A DNA stretch of 38,818 nucleotides from Snowella sp031396835 (GTDB lineage Bacteria > Cyanobacteriota > Cyanobacteriia > Cyanobacteriales > Microcystaceae), in contig JANNLO010000069.1 in assembly GCA_031396835.1 (NCBI GenBank), positions 1-38,818 of the forward strand, read 5' to 3'. Under the pieces are notes generated by a model. That model was not told the DNA's origin. It was given only the letters and a program-made list of their open reading frames with translations, and ran no database searches. Positions 17,337 through 26,090 of the stretch are shown piece after piece. Every line of letters starts with the position of its first letter. Position 1 is the first letter of the stretch. Made by a program: the position numbers and the translations under genes.

Positions 17337-17567
17337 CTAATCATTCCATTCTCCCTTGGGAGGCACTGGCGGATTGCGTCTTAGCGATCGCGTTAAATCG
17401 TCATCTTGGCTGGGTTCACCCCGCAACCATTGTTTAATGGCTGTTTCAATAATTCGGCTTGGGTCATTGGTTAAATGTTGAATTTGTTCTAATACATCAG
17501 CATCTAAATGAATAGAAATTTCGACTTTTTCCGATGCCCGTTGAGTTGACACGACATTTTCGTTCAT
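17337..17567 (-). CDS. Small ribbon-helix-helix-like protein, possible antitoxin or regulator
   Basis: A 76-residue protein. Residues about 14-48 (VEISIHLDADVLEQIQHLTN then DPSRIIETAIKQWL) have the strand-helix-helix pattern of RHH/CopG DNA-binding proteins. The tail is polar (RGEPSQDDDLTRSLRRNPPV) and ends PPKGEWND. Many RHH proteins are antitoxins that repress their own operon, but no toxin frame adjoins: both flanks are noncoding for more than 350 bases. It could be an orphan antitoxin or a stand-alone regulator. Confidence 0.65.
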   Translation of the reverse strand: MNENVVSTQRASEKVEISIHLDADVLEQIQHLTNDPSRIIETAIKQWLRGEPSQDDDLTRSLRRNPPVPPKGEWND

Positions 17568-17948
17568 AATTTGTTTCTCTTTTCTTCTTAATCAATCATA
17601 CCCTATTTTTCAATAAACCTATCAAATAACAATACCTTGATCTAGTTATTATCATAATCTCGATATCGATTAAAAAGTATTTTTTAGAAAAGATCATTAA
17701 ATATTAAGGTTGTTTTTACCATTTTTAATTAAAAGTTTAAATATCAAATCAAGCTGCTGTTTTCTACAAATCGAGATCTTACTGAAATTTATTAATAGTT
17801 TTTACTTGTTTTTTCAAGGTCTTTACCTGATTATTTTGGATTAGAAAAGCTCATTTTTGGCTAAATATTAAAAACATAAAATTTTTTCTTAGTTTTTTAT
17901 AATTTAAGATTAAAATTAGATTACAAATATTTTTTTGATTGGTTTACC
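17568..17948. other. AT-rich intergenic region between RHH-like gene and recQ
   Basis: 381 bases of divergent upstream region, very AT-rich with many runs of T and A. It must carry promoters for both flanking genes, but I cannot choose among the many AT-rich hexamers. No ORF, RNA or repeat recognised. Confidence 0.5.
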
Positions 17949-19439
17949 GTGAACTTACAACCAGAATCAGCAAAATCTAAACAGCAAGGAATTCAAGAAT
18001 TATTTGAAACTATTTGGGGATATAAAAACTTTCGTTTTCCTCAAGCAGAAGTTGTTGACTGTCTTTTAGCGAGGAAAGATGCAATTATTGTTATGCCAAC
18101 AGGAGGCGGAAAATCGATTTGTTTTCAACTTCCCGCACTTTTTCAAGAAGGTTTAACGCTGGTTGTTTCTCCATTAATTGCCTTAATGGAAAATCAAGTT
18201 AGGGAATTAAAAGATCGTCAATTATCCGTCGATTGTCTTCACAGTGAACTGCCCCGTGCGCAACGAAAAATTATTCTTAATAATATTCAACAACAAAAAT
18301 TACGTTTATTATATATTTCTCCTGAAATACTTTTAAGTCAGCCAATTTGGGAAGTTTTGTGTCAACCCAATTTAGAAATTACGGGATTAATGATCGATGA
18401 AGCTCATTGTTTAGTGGAATGGGGAGAGTCTTTTCGTCCCGCTTATCGACGTTTAGGGATAATTCGTTCAGCTTTATTAGCTCAAAAACCTAATCAAAAA
18501 AAGTTTTCTATTGCTGCTTTCACTGCGACAGCTGATCCGTTTACCCAAGCTCAACTGAAGACAATTCTCCAATTAGAAAATCCCGAAATTTTTGTTCTAA
18601 GTCCCTATCGTTCTAATTTAAAAATTGCAGTTAAAATTGCCTGGTCAGCTTATTGTCGTCAGCATTTATTGTTGAATTTTTTAGAAAAATATAAGCGCAA
18701 ATCTGGTTTAATTTATGTGCGATCACGTTCTGATAGTGAATTTTTAGCACAATGGTTACGCACTCTAAAATATAAAACAGCAGCTTATCATGCAGGTTTA
18801 GGATCGACCCAAAGGAGAACAATTGAAGAACAATGGCTAACAGGAAATCTATCTTTTGTGGTTTGTACAAATGCCTTTGGACTGGGAATTAATAAACCAG
18901 ATATTCGTTGGATTGTTCATTTTCATCCGCCCCATTTACTTTCCGAATATTTGCAAGAAATTGGCAGAGGCGGCAGAGATGGTTTGGCGGCTGATACGCT
19001 TACTTTAATTAGTGAACCGACAGGATGGCTTGATTCGACTGATCAACAACGCCGCAATTTTTTTAATCAACAACGCCAAAAACAGTCTCGAAAAGCTTGG
19101 GCGATCGCGCAAAAAATTCCTTCTCAAGCTAATATTTTAGACTTGAAAAAAACGTTTCCTGATGTAGAAATTTCCTTAGCTTTTCTACATCAACTCGGAC
19201 AATTGCAATGGTTAGATCCTTTTCATTATCAGCTTCATTTAAATTCTCAACAGCAACTATCAGTTAATTCTTCTCAAATTGATCGATTATCTGGTCAATC
19301 TATGAAGCAATATCTTTACACTAAAAACTGTCGTTGGGCTTTTTTATTAACAACTTTTGGGATAAAAGATCAATCTAATTTTCAATGTGGTCACTGCGAT
19401 CGCTGTCTAAAAAATCAATTATTGGGTAATAATATTTAA
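17949..19439 (+). CDS. recQ: RecQ-family DNA helicase, short form
   Basis: An ATP-dependent 3'-5' DNA helicase for recombination and repair. The 496-residue protein shows Walker A MPTGGGKSICFQLPAL (GGGKS at 52-56), DEAH at 150-153, motif III FTATADPFTQ, motif V GLGINKPDIRWIVHF and motif VI QEIGRGGRDG (336-345). A C-terminal cysteine set (YTKNCRW, then QCGHCDRCL) fits the RecQ zinc domain. Canonical RecQ is about 600 residues; this one stops after the zinc region and has no HRDC and probably a reduced winged helix. The start is GTG. Its last four bases overlap the convergent phosphatase gene. Confidence 0.9.
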   Translation: MNLQPESAKSKQQGIQELFETIWGYKNFRFPQAEVVDCLLARKDAIIVMPTGGGKSICFQLPALFQEGLTLVVSPLIALMENQVRELKDRQLSVDCLHSELPRAQRKIILNNIQQQKLRLLYISPEILLSQPIWEVLCQPNLEITGLMIDEAHCLVEWGESFRPAYRRLGIIRSALLAQKPNQKKFSIAAFTATADPFTQAQLKTILQLENPEIFVLSPYRSNLKIAVKIAWSAYCRQHLLLNFLEKYKRKSGLIYVRSRSDSEFLAQWLRTLKYKTAAYHAGLGSTQRRTIEEQWLTGNLSFVVCTNAFGLGINKPDIRWIVHFHPPHLLSEYLQEIGRGGRDGLAADTLTLISEPTGWLDSTDQQRRNFFNQQRQKQSRKAWAIAQKIPSQANILDLKKTFPDVEISLAFLHQLGQLQWLDPFHYQLHLNSQQQLSVNSSQIDRLSGQSMKQYLYTKNCRWAFLLTTFGIKDQSNFQCGHCDRCLKNQLLGNNI

Positions 19440-20218
19440 CCAAATAAACCTTTGCGTTTACTTCTTCTCGTGGTTACTAATGAGGGATCAACAAATGTTA
19501 CTGCATCATTTAGGGGTAATTTTCTGACTTTTTTAGTAACAGTATGAACTTGATAAACGAGGCTATTGGTAATATCAAGACCAGTTAACCAGCAACTTTT
19601 AGGATGATAAGCACCTGTATCAATATCTAACCAACCTGGTCCAGAAGCAAGTTTTCCAGGTTCAACACTAGGAAAAGTAAAAGTAATGGTATGCCCAATA
19701 ATAATTAATTTATCATCAAAATAGGGCCGATAAGCTTGATGAAATTCATCTCGAATCCAGCAAAATTCTGCTTCTGTTTGTTGTTCTAATGGTAATTGGG
19801 GATCAACTCCTGCATGGACTAGCCAAATATCTCCTAAATCTAAATACAAAGGTAAGCGTTGCATCCAATCAATATGTTCTTGGGGAATTTGATGATGATA
19901 GCTTTCTAGGGTGGAAAGTCCTCCTGTATAAAGCCAGGATTGAAGAAGTTGATGGGAAATTCCGCCTCTTCCTACCGCATCTAAGAGCATTTGTTCATGA
20001 TTACCGAGTAAGCAATGATATTTATTTTTCATCACAAAATCGACCACCTGGGCACTATTCGGGCCTCGATCAATTAAGTCTCCGATAAAATATACTCCAT
20101 CTCCTGAGTTGGGCGCGATCGCATCAAATAAAACTAGTAGTGTGTCGTAGTGACCATGCACATCACCAATAACAATTCGGCGCGAAGGAATTGTATTAAA
20201 AGTATTGTTTATATTCAT
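19436..20218 (-). CDS. PPP-family metallophosphoesterase (serine/threonine phosphatase or ApaH-like)
   Basis: A 260-residue cytoplasmic phosphatase with the PPP signature: GDVHGHYD (18-25), GDLIDRGPN (46-54) and GNHEQM (73-78), and later histidines in WLVHAGVDP and IIIGHTITF. These bind two metal ions. Bacterial members act on phosphoserine/threonine or on diadenosine polyphosphates; sequence alone does not separate the two here. It is convergent with recQ (four-base overlap). Confidence 0.88.
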   Translation of the reverse strand: MNINNTFNTIPSRRIVIGDVHGHYDTLLVLFDAIAPNSGDGVYFIGDLIDRGPNSAQVVDFVMKNKYHCLLGNHEQMLLDAVGRGGISHQLLQSWLYTGGLSTLESYHHQIPQEHIDWMQRLPLYLDLGDIWLVHAGVDPQLPLEQQTEAEFCWIRDEFHQAYRPYFDDKLIIIGHTITFTFPSVEPGKLASGPGWLDIDTGAYHPKSCWLTGLDITNSLVYQVHTVTKKVRKLPLNDAVTFVDPSLVTTRRSKRKGLFG

Positions 20219-20377
20219 TTATTTTTACTGACAACTGATGTATTGCTATTGTATTAATTTTAAAAATTGAGTTCAAAAATAGATTTTTAATAATACTTAA
20301 TTATCTATTTTCTTGCTATTCCATTTGTTAAGTATAGCTGACTTTCCATTAATTTAAGTTTGTAATTAATTTATTGA

Positions 20378-21541
20378 TCACCCTAATAGGCCACCCAGAC
20401 AACCACTACCCAAAACAATCCAAGCACTATTAACTTGATAACGAAAAACAGCAATTCCTGCGATCGCGGCTATGAAAAAAGGGCGTAAATTTCCTAATAA
20501 ATCGTCACTCGTTGGCAAGAAGGAAGCTTGAGCTAATTTAAAAGTAACAACTGCGATTAAGGCAATAGAACTGGCATTAACGGCATCGAGAAAAGCACTA
20601 GTCCATTTGGATTGACGGAGTTTGGCAATAAAAGGATGAGACAGTAAGACAAAGAAAAAGGAAGGCAAAAAAATTCCTAAAGTTGCGACAATAGCACCTG
20701 GGATTCCTAAAATTAAATAGCCGATAAATGTTGCTGTTGATAAAATCGGGCCAGGCGTAAATTGCCCAACTGCGATCGCGTCTAATAATTGTTGAGAGGT
20801 CAGCCAACCGTATTTATTAACTAAATCTCCTTCTAAAAAAGCAAATAAAACATAGCCACTACCAAATAAAATACTTCCAACTTTTAGAAAAAATAAAGCC
20901 AATTTGAATAAACTGGGCGGAATAATTGCTGTTTTTGATGTTGTGCCGAGAGCTAAAATTAGAATCGGTAAGGTTCCCTTGGAAGGTGTTTTTGTTTGCT
21001 TGGAAACTAGCCAAATCATGCCAAAAATTCCGCCAGCGAATAAGGCGATCGCTTCTTGAATGCCTATTAAAACTAAGATAACGACTAAGAAAGCAATCCA
21101 GAAAAGTTGTCGATTTTTAAAGGTTTTTTCTCCTAAACGCCATAAAGCGGCTAAAATCACTATTAAAATTCCTGGCTTAATTCCTAATAAAATTGATGTA
21201 AAAGCGGGTAAACTGCCCCAAGTTAGATAAATCCAAGCAAAAATTATCGTAATCAGCACAGCAGGCAAAATAAAGCAAATTCCCGCAATCCATAGTCCTA
21301 GCCAGCCTCCGTAGGAATAACCAATATGAATCGCTAATTCCGTTGAATTTGGACCAGGAATCAGGTTTGTTGCCCCTAATAAATCTAAAAATTGCGATCG
21401 CGTTAACCATTGACGACGAGTAATAATTTCTTCTTCCATCATGGCAATATGCACAGCAGGGCCACCAAATCCCAAAATGCCTAATTTTAAAAAAACCTGG
21501 GCTATTTCTGTTAATTTTCTAAAATTAGTAATCATATTCAA
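20378..21541 (-). CDS. chrA: Chromate transporter family protein (ChrA, long form)
   Basis: A 387-residue inner-membrane protein built of two homologous CHR halves. The first has LGFGGPAVHIAMMEEEIITR, RQWLTRSQFLDLL and NLIPGPNSTELAIHIGY; the second has LKVGSILFGSGYVLFAFLEG, YGWLTSQQLLDAIAVGQFTP and GPILSTATFIGYLI. The two GPG/TPGP-type motifs and about ten hydrophobic segments match long-chain ChrA, which exports chromate by ion exchange. The real substrate may differ, since many cyanobacterial copies are untested. It is monocistronic; HIP1 sites are dense in it, so it belongs to the resident chromosome. Confidence 0.9.
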   Translation of the reverse strand: MNMITNFRKLTEIAQVFLKLGILGFGGPAVHIAMMEEEIITRRQWLTRSQFLDLLGATNLIPGPNSTELAIHIGYSYGGWLGLWIAGICFILPAVLITIIFAWIYLTWGSLPAFTSILLGIKPGILIVILAALWRLGEKTFKNRQLFWIAFLVVILVLIGIQEAIALFAGGIFGMIWLVSKQTKTPSKGTLPILILALGTTSKTAIIPPSLFKLALFFLKVGSILFGSGYVLFAFLEGDLVNKYGWLTSQQLLDAIAVGQFTPGPILSTATFIGYLILGIPGAIVATLGIFLPSFFFVLLSHPFIAKLRQSKWTSAFLDAVNASSIALIAVVTFKLAQASFLPTSDDLLGNLRPFFIAAIAGIAVFRYQVNSAWIVLGSGCLGGLLG

Positions 21542-21637
21542 ATTTGTTTGATAAATAACTATAAAAAATTAGTTTTTTTGATCATAATAACTTTGGCGAT
21601 CGCGTGATTAAGTATTGTTTAAAAATTCATATAAATT

Positions 21638-22486
21638 TTATCTTATTGTTGGTTCTCCGACTTCTGCATTATCTATTTTATTCCTCATAATTTCAGCAAA
21701 ATACTCAGCCTTTTGTAGTGTTAAAAAAGAGCCAACTTGAATAGACGTAATTCCCTTTTCTTTTCGATATTTAGGAAAGGCATCTCTACAATAATCTCTC
21801 CGCACTAAAAAGAGATTTGCTTGACTATTGGTAATGAAAACAGGATACCAGGCATTTTTTCCACCAGGATCTAAATCGCCACAGGAGGAAAGGGGGAAAT
21901 TTGGCATATAATCCGTTATTGAAGAATCAGTATTATTCTGGGAATTATTGGCAGATTGATTACGAAAGTTAGTCGAAAATTTATTTCCTAAAATAAAGCT
22001 AATAATTATTATGGGAATAATAACAAGAATAATATTTCTGAGTTGATGAGTTTTGGGCAGTGGAAGATTTGTTGGGTTTGCTGTTGGGATTTTTTGAGTA
22101 ATTGGAGGAGTGACAGAATTAACTATTTTTGGAGACGATTCTAATTTTTCTGTATCAATTTGGAGTAAATGAAGGGAAATATCGTAATACCATTTTTGAA
22201 AAGGATCGGGTTGGCTTTCTGCTTTTTCATACCAAATATCACGCAAAGACTTTATGATTTCTGCATCAAACGGATCACAACAAAATATCTGTTTTAGTCG
22301 TTCAGAATCGTCATCAATTTTTTGGGATTGGCGAAGTAATTCTGATTTGGCTACTTGTAATGTTTCAAAATTAATTTCTTCTTGGTTACAGAAGTTTTTC
22401 CATGTTTGTATAGTTATACTAAATTCCTGTTCGCGGAGAAACTCGAACGCTTCATCAAGAAATGGCTGAACTTTGTTTAGGGTCAT
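21638..22486 (-). CDS. Single-pass membrane protein with SPOR-like C-terminal domain
   Basis: A 282-residue protein. Residues 1-115 are a soluble, mostly helical region (VQPFLDEAFEFLREQEFSIT, ITIQTWKNFCNQEEINFETL). A proline-rich linker and one membrane helix follow (about 151-167, IILVIIPIIIISFIL). The C-terminal domain (about 195-282) contains WYPVFITNSQANLFLVRRDY and ITSIQVGSFLTLQKAEYFAE, resembling the SPOR-like tail of many cyanobacterial membrane proteins. The orientation suggested is N-terminus inside, C-terminus in the periplasm. It lies 76 bases downstream of the PIN/periplasmic-binding gene, probably in one operon. A fragment of a near-identical 5' end lies at 27303-27362. Function unknown. 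Confidence 0.7.
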   Translation of the reverse strand: MTLNKVQPFLDEAFEFLREQEFSITIQTWKNFCNQEEINFETLQVAKSELLRQSQKIDDDSERLKQIFCCDPFDAEIIKSLRDIWYEKAESQPDPFQKWYYDISLHLLQIDTEKLESSPKIVNSVTPPITQKIPTANPTNLPLPKTHQLRNIILVIIPIIIISFILGNKFSTNFRNQSANNSQNNTDSSITDYMPNFPLSSCGDLDPGGKNAWYPVFITNSQANLFLVRRDYCRDAFPKYRKEKGITSIQVGSFLTLQKAEYFAEIMRNKIDNAEVGEPTIR

Positions 22487-22562
22487 GGAAATAATTCCTT
22501 AGACTTCCTTGAAATTACAACATTATCAATAATCTAGTTGATGTGAAAACGAGACAAGCATA

Positions 22563-24716
22563 TCAGTCAATTTTCTCAAAACTATAGCCCTTACAAGCCT
22601 TTTTATTGCTTTTTTTAACTTGAACAAAGCCCGAAGAAACATTTCCTCGCCGCTCACCATTATTATCAAACTTCAAAGGATCACCAGATGTTTCGTCAGG
22701 GGGAATGTCGATTCCTTGTTGCATCTTATCTGCTAAACCTTCCCTAGTAACATTTTGAAGATTTGAAAATGCCTTATAAAAAACTTTAACCGCATCATAA
22801 CTAGTCGCCGTCCTCCAGTTTATGTCTCCTCCCCACTTTTTGCTTGCTTTTTCATTAAAACTCTTAGTGTTATCGTTCGATCCTTGAAACCAAGGTACAC
22901 TCAATATCAGTCCTTCTGAATTTTCTCCCAATTTATCACATTCATAAAGAGAATTACCCCCCAAAATTACTAATCGATAACCACGTTCAGCATTTTCTTT
23001 CATCACCTCTAATACAAAGTCTTTAGTATCTTGTGATTGAGTAAAAATTAGTATGGATTGTACACCACCATTAATACTATCCTCAACAACATCTTTTGCA
23101 GAAACTTCTTTCCGAATTTTAAAATCTTTTATCTCTTTTACCCGTTTCTGCGTAGGATCAAATTCAAATATTTTTAGAATATTTTCTTGAGGAAAGTTTT
23201 TCTTGACCTGAAAAGATTTCAAGTAGCCTTCACTGTATTTATCTCCTTTTTCATAAATAATCGAGATTTTGTCTTTTTTTATTTTCTTTACATAATCTGC
23301 CAATTTTCGTGATGAGATTTCATCAGAAATGACAGCGCGGTAAAACCACCTACGCATATTTTGGGGGTAAAACCGTTCCCACCCTTTAGAATTATTTTTA
23401 TCTTCTTCAATTTTCTTCCCCAATTCCGAAGCTGTGCTGGTTGATGTTACTACAACAAGATTGTTGTTATATTCCTTAAGAGCTTCACCTGTTGCCGCAC
23501 TTGAATTGTGACCAATTACTCCCAAGATAGTTTTGTCTTTTATAATTCTCTGCGCAATATTTTTTGCCTTAAAGTTTTTATTATTTTCATCATTAGCAAT
23601 CACAATTTCAAGATAGTAATTGTTGCCATTAATATTAATAGCTTCTCCTGTATTAATTTCTTTTTGCGCCATAGCTACTCCACGAAGAATTGGGACAGTC
23701 CTATTGCAATAACTTTCATACTTAGTCGAACCGTCACTTTTTTTCTCAGAAAAAGGAACTACGACTGCAATCGTTAAAACATTTCCTGTATCATGAGCAA
23801 AAGCGTTTTGCTGATAAATTGACAACTCAGGATCATATATGTCCTTTGTAATTGCTTTATCAAAATTATCCAAAGCATCTTTATAGTCGTATTGTTGTTG
23901 ATTATGAGTTTCTGAGTTCTTTTGGTTGTAAGCGTTCTGGAATATTTCAGTAGCTGATATAACCTCTTCTTTTGATTGTCGTTCTATTTTACAGGACTCG
24001 TTTGACGAAGGAGGAAGCGGGAGCATTTCTTCACCTCGGCTAATATCATCTCCAATCACCAGTTCGGGTATTGTTGGTTGATTAATAAATTCTTTAAGCC
24101 ATCCAATCCCAAAAGCTAAAAATACAATCCCAGCAATAATGGCGAGTTTACGATAGATATCTGTGTTGTCTTTTTTTTCGGTGGGCGATTTTACGCCAGG
24201 TTCTTCTGTTATATTAGAAACTTTATTGATAGAAGCAGTAGTTACTTCAGAGGACGGATCTTCTGTTATCTCAGGGTCTTTCTTTTGATAAGGTTCTAAT
24301 TCTTCTTTAAATTCATCCAGTGTCCAAGTTTTTAAATTCGGCAAACCAGATATTTCATCTAGCTTTGAAAAATTGTCTGGTTTATCGGTAATAATGTGAC
24401 GAATATCTTCCTGGTGGGCATAATCAGTTTCAAGAACAGAAGTCCAGTCTGCACTTGCTTCATCTAGGGTTCCTATCTTAGTAGAGTAATCCTTGCAATT
24501 GACAACTGTGATTTTACGATCGCCTAAAGAACGTTTTAAAGAATCAAAATCAATTTTTTTATCCTGACATATTCTTTCTATACACTGATCAACAACATAA
24601 ATCTTAACCCTATCATTATCACACTGTTTTAATATAGAGAAAAATTTGTTTTGACTTTGTGATGATGCAAGTAAATCGGCATCCATTACGAACTCAGGTG
24701 GATCGGGAAGTGCCAT
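22563..24716 (-). CDS. PIN-like domain fused through a membrane helix to a type-1 periplasmic-binding domain
   Basis: A 717-residue protein of unusual layout. Residues about 8-140 look like a PIN nuclease domain: FVMDADLLASS (Asp12, Asp14), CIERIC (Glu47), then HQEDIRHIITDKPDNFSKLD and a closing TWTLDEFKEEL. A charged linker leads to a membrane helix (about 190-207, KLAIIAGIVFLAFGIGW) with positive residues on the N side, placing the PIN part in the cytoplasm. A short helical stretch (250-305) precedes a type-1 periplasmic-binding domain (about 313-717; LTIAVVVPFSE, ILRGVAMAQKEIN, ILGVIGHNSSAATGEAL, TATSYDAVKVFYKAF) like branched-amino-acid-binding proteins. It could sense an external ligand and act inside. 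The PIN call is by pattern and moderate; the binding domain is firm. Confidence 0.72.
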   Translation of the reverse strand: MALPDPPEFVMDADLLASSQSQNKFFSILKQCDNDRVKIYVVDQCIERICQDKKIDFDSLKRSLGDRKITVVNCKDYSTKIGTLDEASADWTSVLETDYAHQEDIRHIITDKPDNFSKLDEISGLPNLKTWTLDEFKEELEPYQKKDPEITEDPSSEVTTASINKVSNITEEPGVKSPTEKKDNTDIYRKLAIIAGIVFLAFGIGWLKEFINQPTIPELVIGDDISRGEEMLPLPPSSNESCKIERQSKEEVISATEIFQNAYNQKNSETHNQQQYDYKDALDNFDKAITKDIYDPELSIYQQNAFAHDTGNVLTIAVVVPFSEKKSDGSTKYESYCNRTVPILRGVAMAQKEINTGEAININGNNYYLEIVIANDENNKNFKAKNIAQRIIKDKTILGVIGHNSSAATGEALKEYNNNLVVVTSTSTASELGKKIEEDKNNSKGWERFYPQNMRRWFYRAVISDEISSRKLADYVKKIKKDKISIIYEKGDKYSEGYLKSFQVKKNFPQENILKIFEFDPTQKRVKEIKDFKIRKEVSAKDVVEDSINGGVQSILIFTQSQDTKDFVLEVMKENAERGYRLVILGGNSLYECDKLGENSEGLILSVPWFQGSNDNTKSFNEKASKKWGGDINWRTATSYDAVKVFYKAFSNLQNVTREGLADKMQQGIDIPPDETSGDPLKFDNNGERRGNVSSGFVQVKKSNKKACKGYSFEKID

Positions 24717-24842
24717 AAGGAGAAGAAGTTTCTATCGTCAGATTATTAAACAATTCTAGAATAAAAAAGTTGGTTTTTACTCATTTGACCTCACCTAAAA
24801 TAGTCAAACTTTCTTTTTTTGCTTATGATTAGCAAGGAATTT

Positions 24843-26090
24843 CTATGAAGCACTAAGCACGAACGATAATATATTTTCAGGTAAAGAAGTATCTGTTTCA
24901 TTTATTGATTCTAGCTCGTGTGATTCTAGCTCGTTACGATCTAATTTTTTTGGAAGATTTTTCATATAATGCTTTTTAAAATTGTCCAGATAATAATAAT
25001 AAAGGTCTAACAAATTTTTCAAATATTTAAGGTTCTCTTCTCTTTCACATTCTTTGATTACACTAACCTCCAGTTTCATTCTATCAGCTAACTCTTTTTC
25101 GTCATAACCTTTTTCTATTCTAAGATCTTCAATTTTTGACTTAATAGATTTACTATTAATAGGATAATCGTAATTGATTAATTTATCTACTCTACAATCG
25201 AGAACCTTAGAAAGTTTCAGATAATTTTCTAGTTGTTCCATTTTTTTTCCTCTTTCCCAATGTTTAATCATTGTAGAGTTTGAACGGATTTTAACTGCAA
25301 CTTGTGCTGGGTCTAAAGAAAGTTGTTCTCGATATACTTTTATCTGTGACGAATATTGCTTGATATCTTTTGGAAATGAAGAATAAAAAATCTCGTTATT
25401 ACAAAACTCTATTTCTTTACGAATCTGATCAAGAATTTCTTCTTTATAATCTAAATCGTCAACTTCCGAATAAAGCTCTAACGATTTATTTAAAGCTTCC
25501 CTACAGAATGTAAGATCATTGCGATCACAAAACTTTTTAGCAAGTTCCTTCCATGAACGGGCGGCCAACTTGATACTACCCACCGATTTATATAATTCTT
25601 CGCACTCTTCTTGTGATTTCTTTGCTTCTTCACTAGTTCCGTGTGTAGCCAAATCTAATGCACGACTTCCCTTCTCTGAAGCCTCAGCAATTTTTTGGAA
25701 TCCTTTAGCAACATTTTCTATCTCTTCAGCATAACTTTGATCTTTTACAACCTCTAATTCAGTGCTATCCCAAATATCGTGATCACTAACAACTTGCAAC
25801 AAATAGTTCCCCTCAACCAATCCAATAGGGATCTGTACTTCTTTTTCTAAGAATTTTTCAATGACATCATTTTCAGTGAAATCAGACGAACTAAGTCGCA
25901 ACAATTCTAAAGATTTTCCCATTTCCGAAACGAGTTCCACCGTCAAATCAACATACTCAGGCAAATCTATTTTTAGATGAACTGTTAATTGATCGCCTGG
26001 CAAAACCACGCGAGGTTCGCAATTCAGGGTGATGCTTGGCATTGTTTGCATAGTCGTTGGGGTTGATTCAGAGCTTGTTGCTTCGTTCAT
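24843..26090 (-). CDS. Beta-sandwich / helical-repeat protein with two XRE-type HTH domains
   Basis: A 415-residue protein without membrane helices. Residues about 18-117 form an Ig-like beta domain (ITLNCEPRVVLPGDQLTVHL, LVEGNYLLQVVSDHDI). Residues 118-235 are helical, TPR-like (WKELAKKFCDRNDLTFCREA). Two Cro/C1-type HTH units follow: about 250-305 (VYREQLSLDPAQVAVKIRSN, STMIKHWERGKKMEQLENYL) and 315-370 (IEDLRIEKGYDEKELADRMK, LEVSVIKECEREENL). The tail is acidic with ELESHELES, from a 13-base direct repeat near 24905-24935. Its ATG overlaps the lipase stop (TAATG), so translation is coupled. An extracellular-type beta domain with cytoplasmic DNA-binding domains is odd. It probably regulates or partners the lipase; function not established. 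Confidence 0.7.
   Translation of the reverse strand: MNEATSSESTPTTMQTMPSITLNCEPRVVLPGDQLTVHLKIDLPEYVDLTVELVSEMGKSLELLRLSSSDFTENDVIEKFLEKEVQIPIGLVEGNYLLQVVSDHDIWDSTELEVVKDQSYAEEIENVAKGFQKIAEASEKGSRALDLATHGTSEEAKKSQEECEELYKSVGSIKLAARSWKELAKKFCDRNDLTFCREALNKSLELYSEVDDLDYKEEILDQIRKEIEFCNNEIFYSSFPKDIKQYSSQIKVYREQLSLDPAQVAVKIRSNSTMIKHWERGKKMEQLENYLKLSKVLDCRVDKLINYDYPINSKSIKSKIEDLRIEKGYDEKELADRMKLEVSVIKECEREENLKYLKNLLDLYYYYLDNFKKHYMKNLPKKLDRNELESHELESINETDTSLPENILSFVLSAS

Noticed and set aside
22563..24716. Ordinary ABC transporter substrate-binding protein
   Set aside because: It has no N-terminal signal peptide or lipobox, carries a cytoplasmic domain and membrane helix instead, and no permease or ATPase genes are adjacent.
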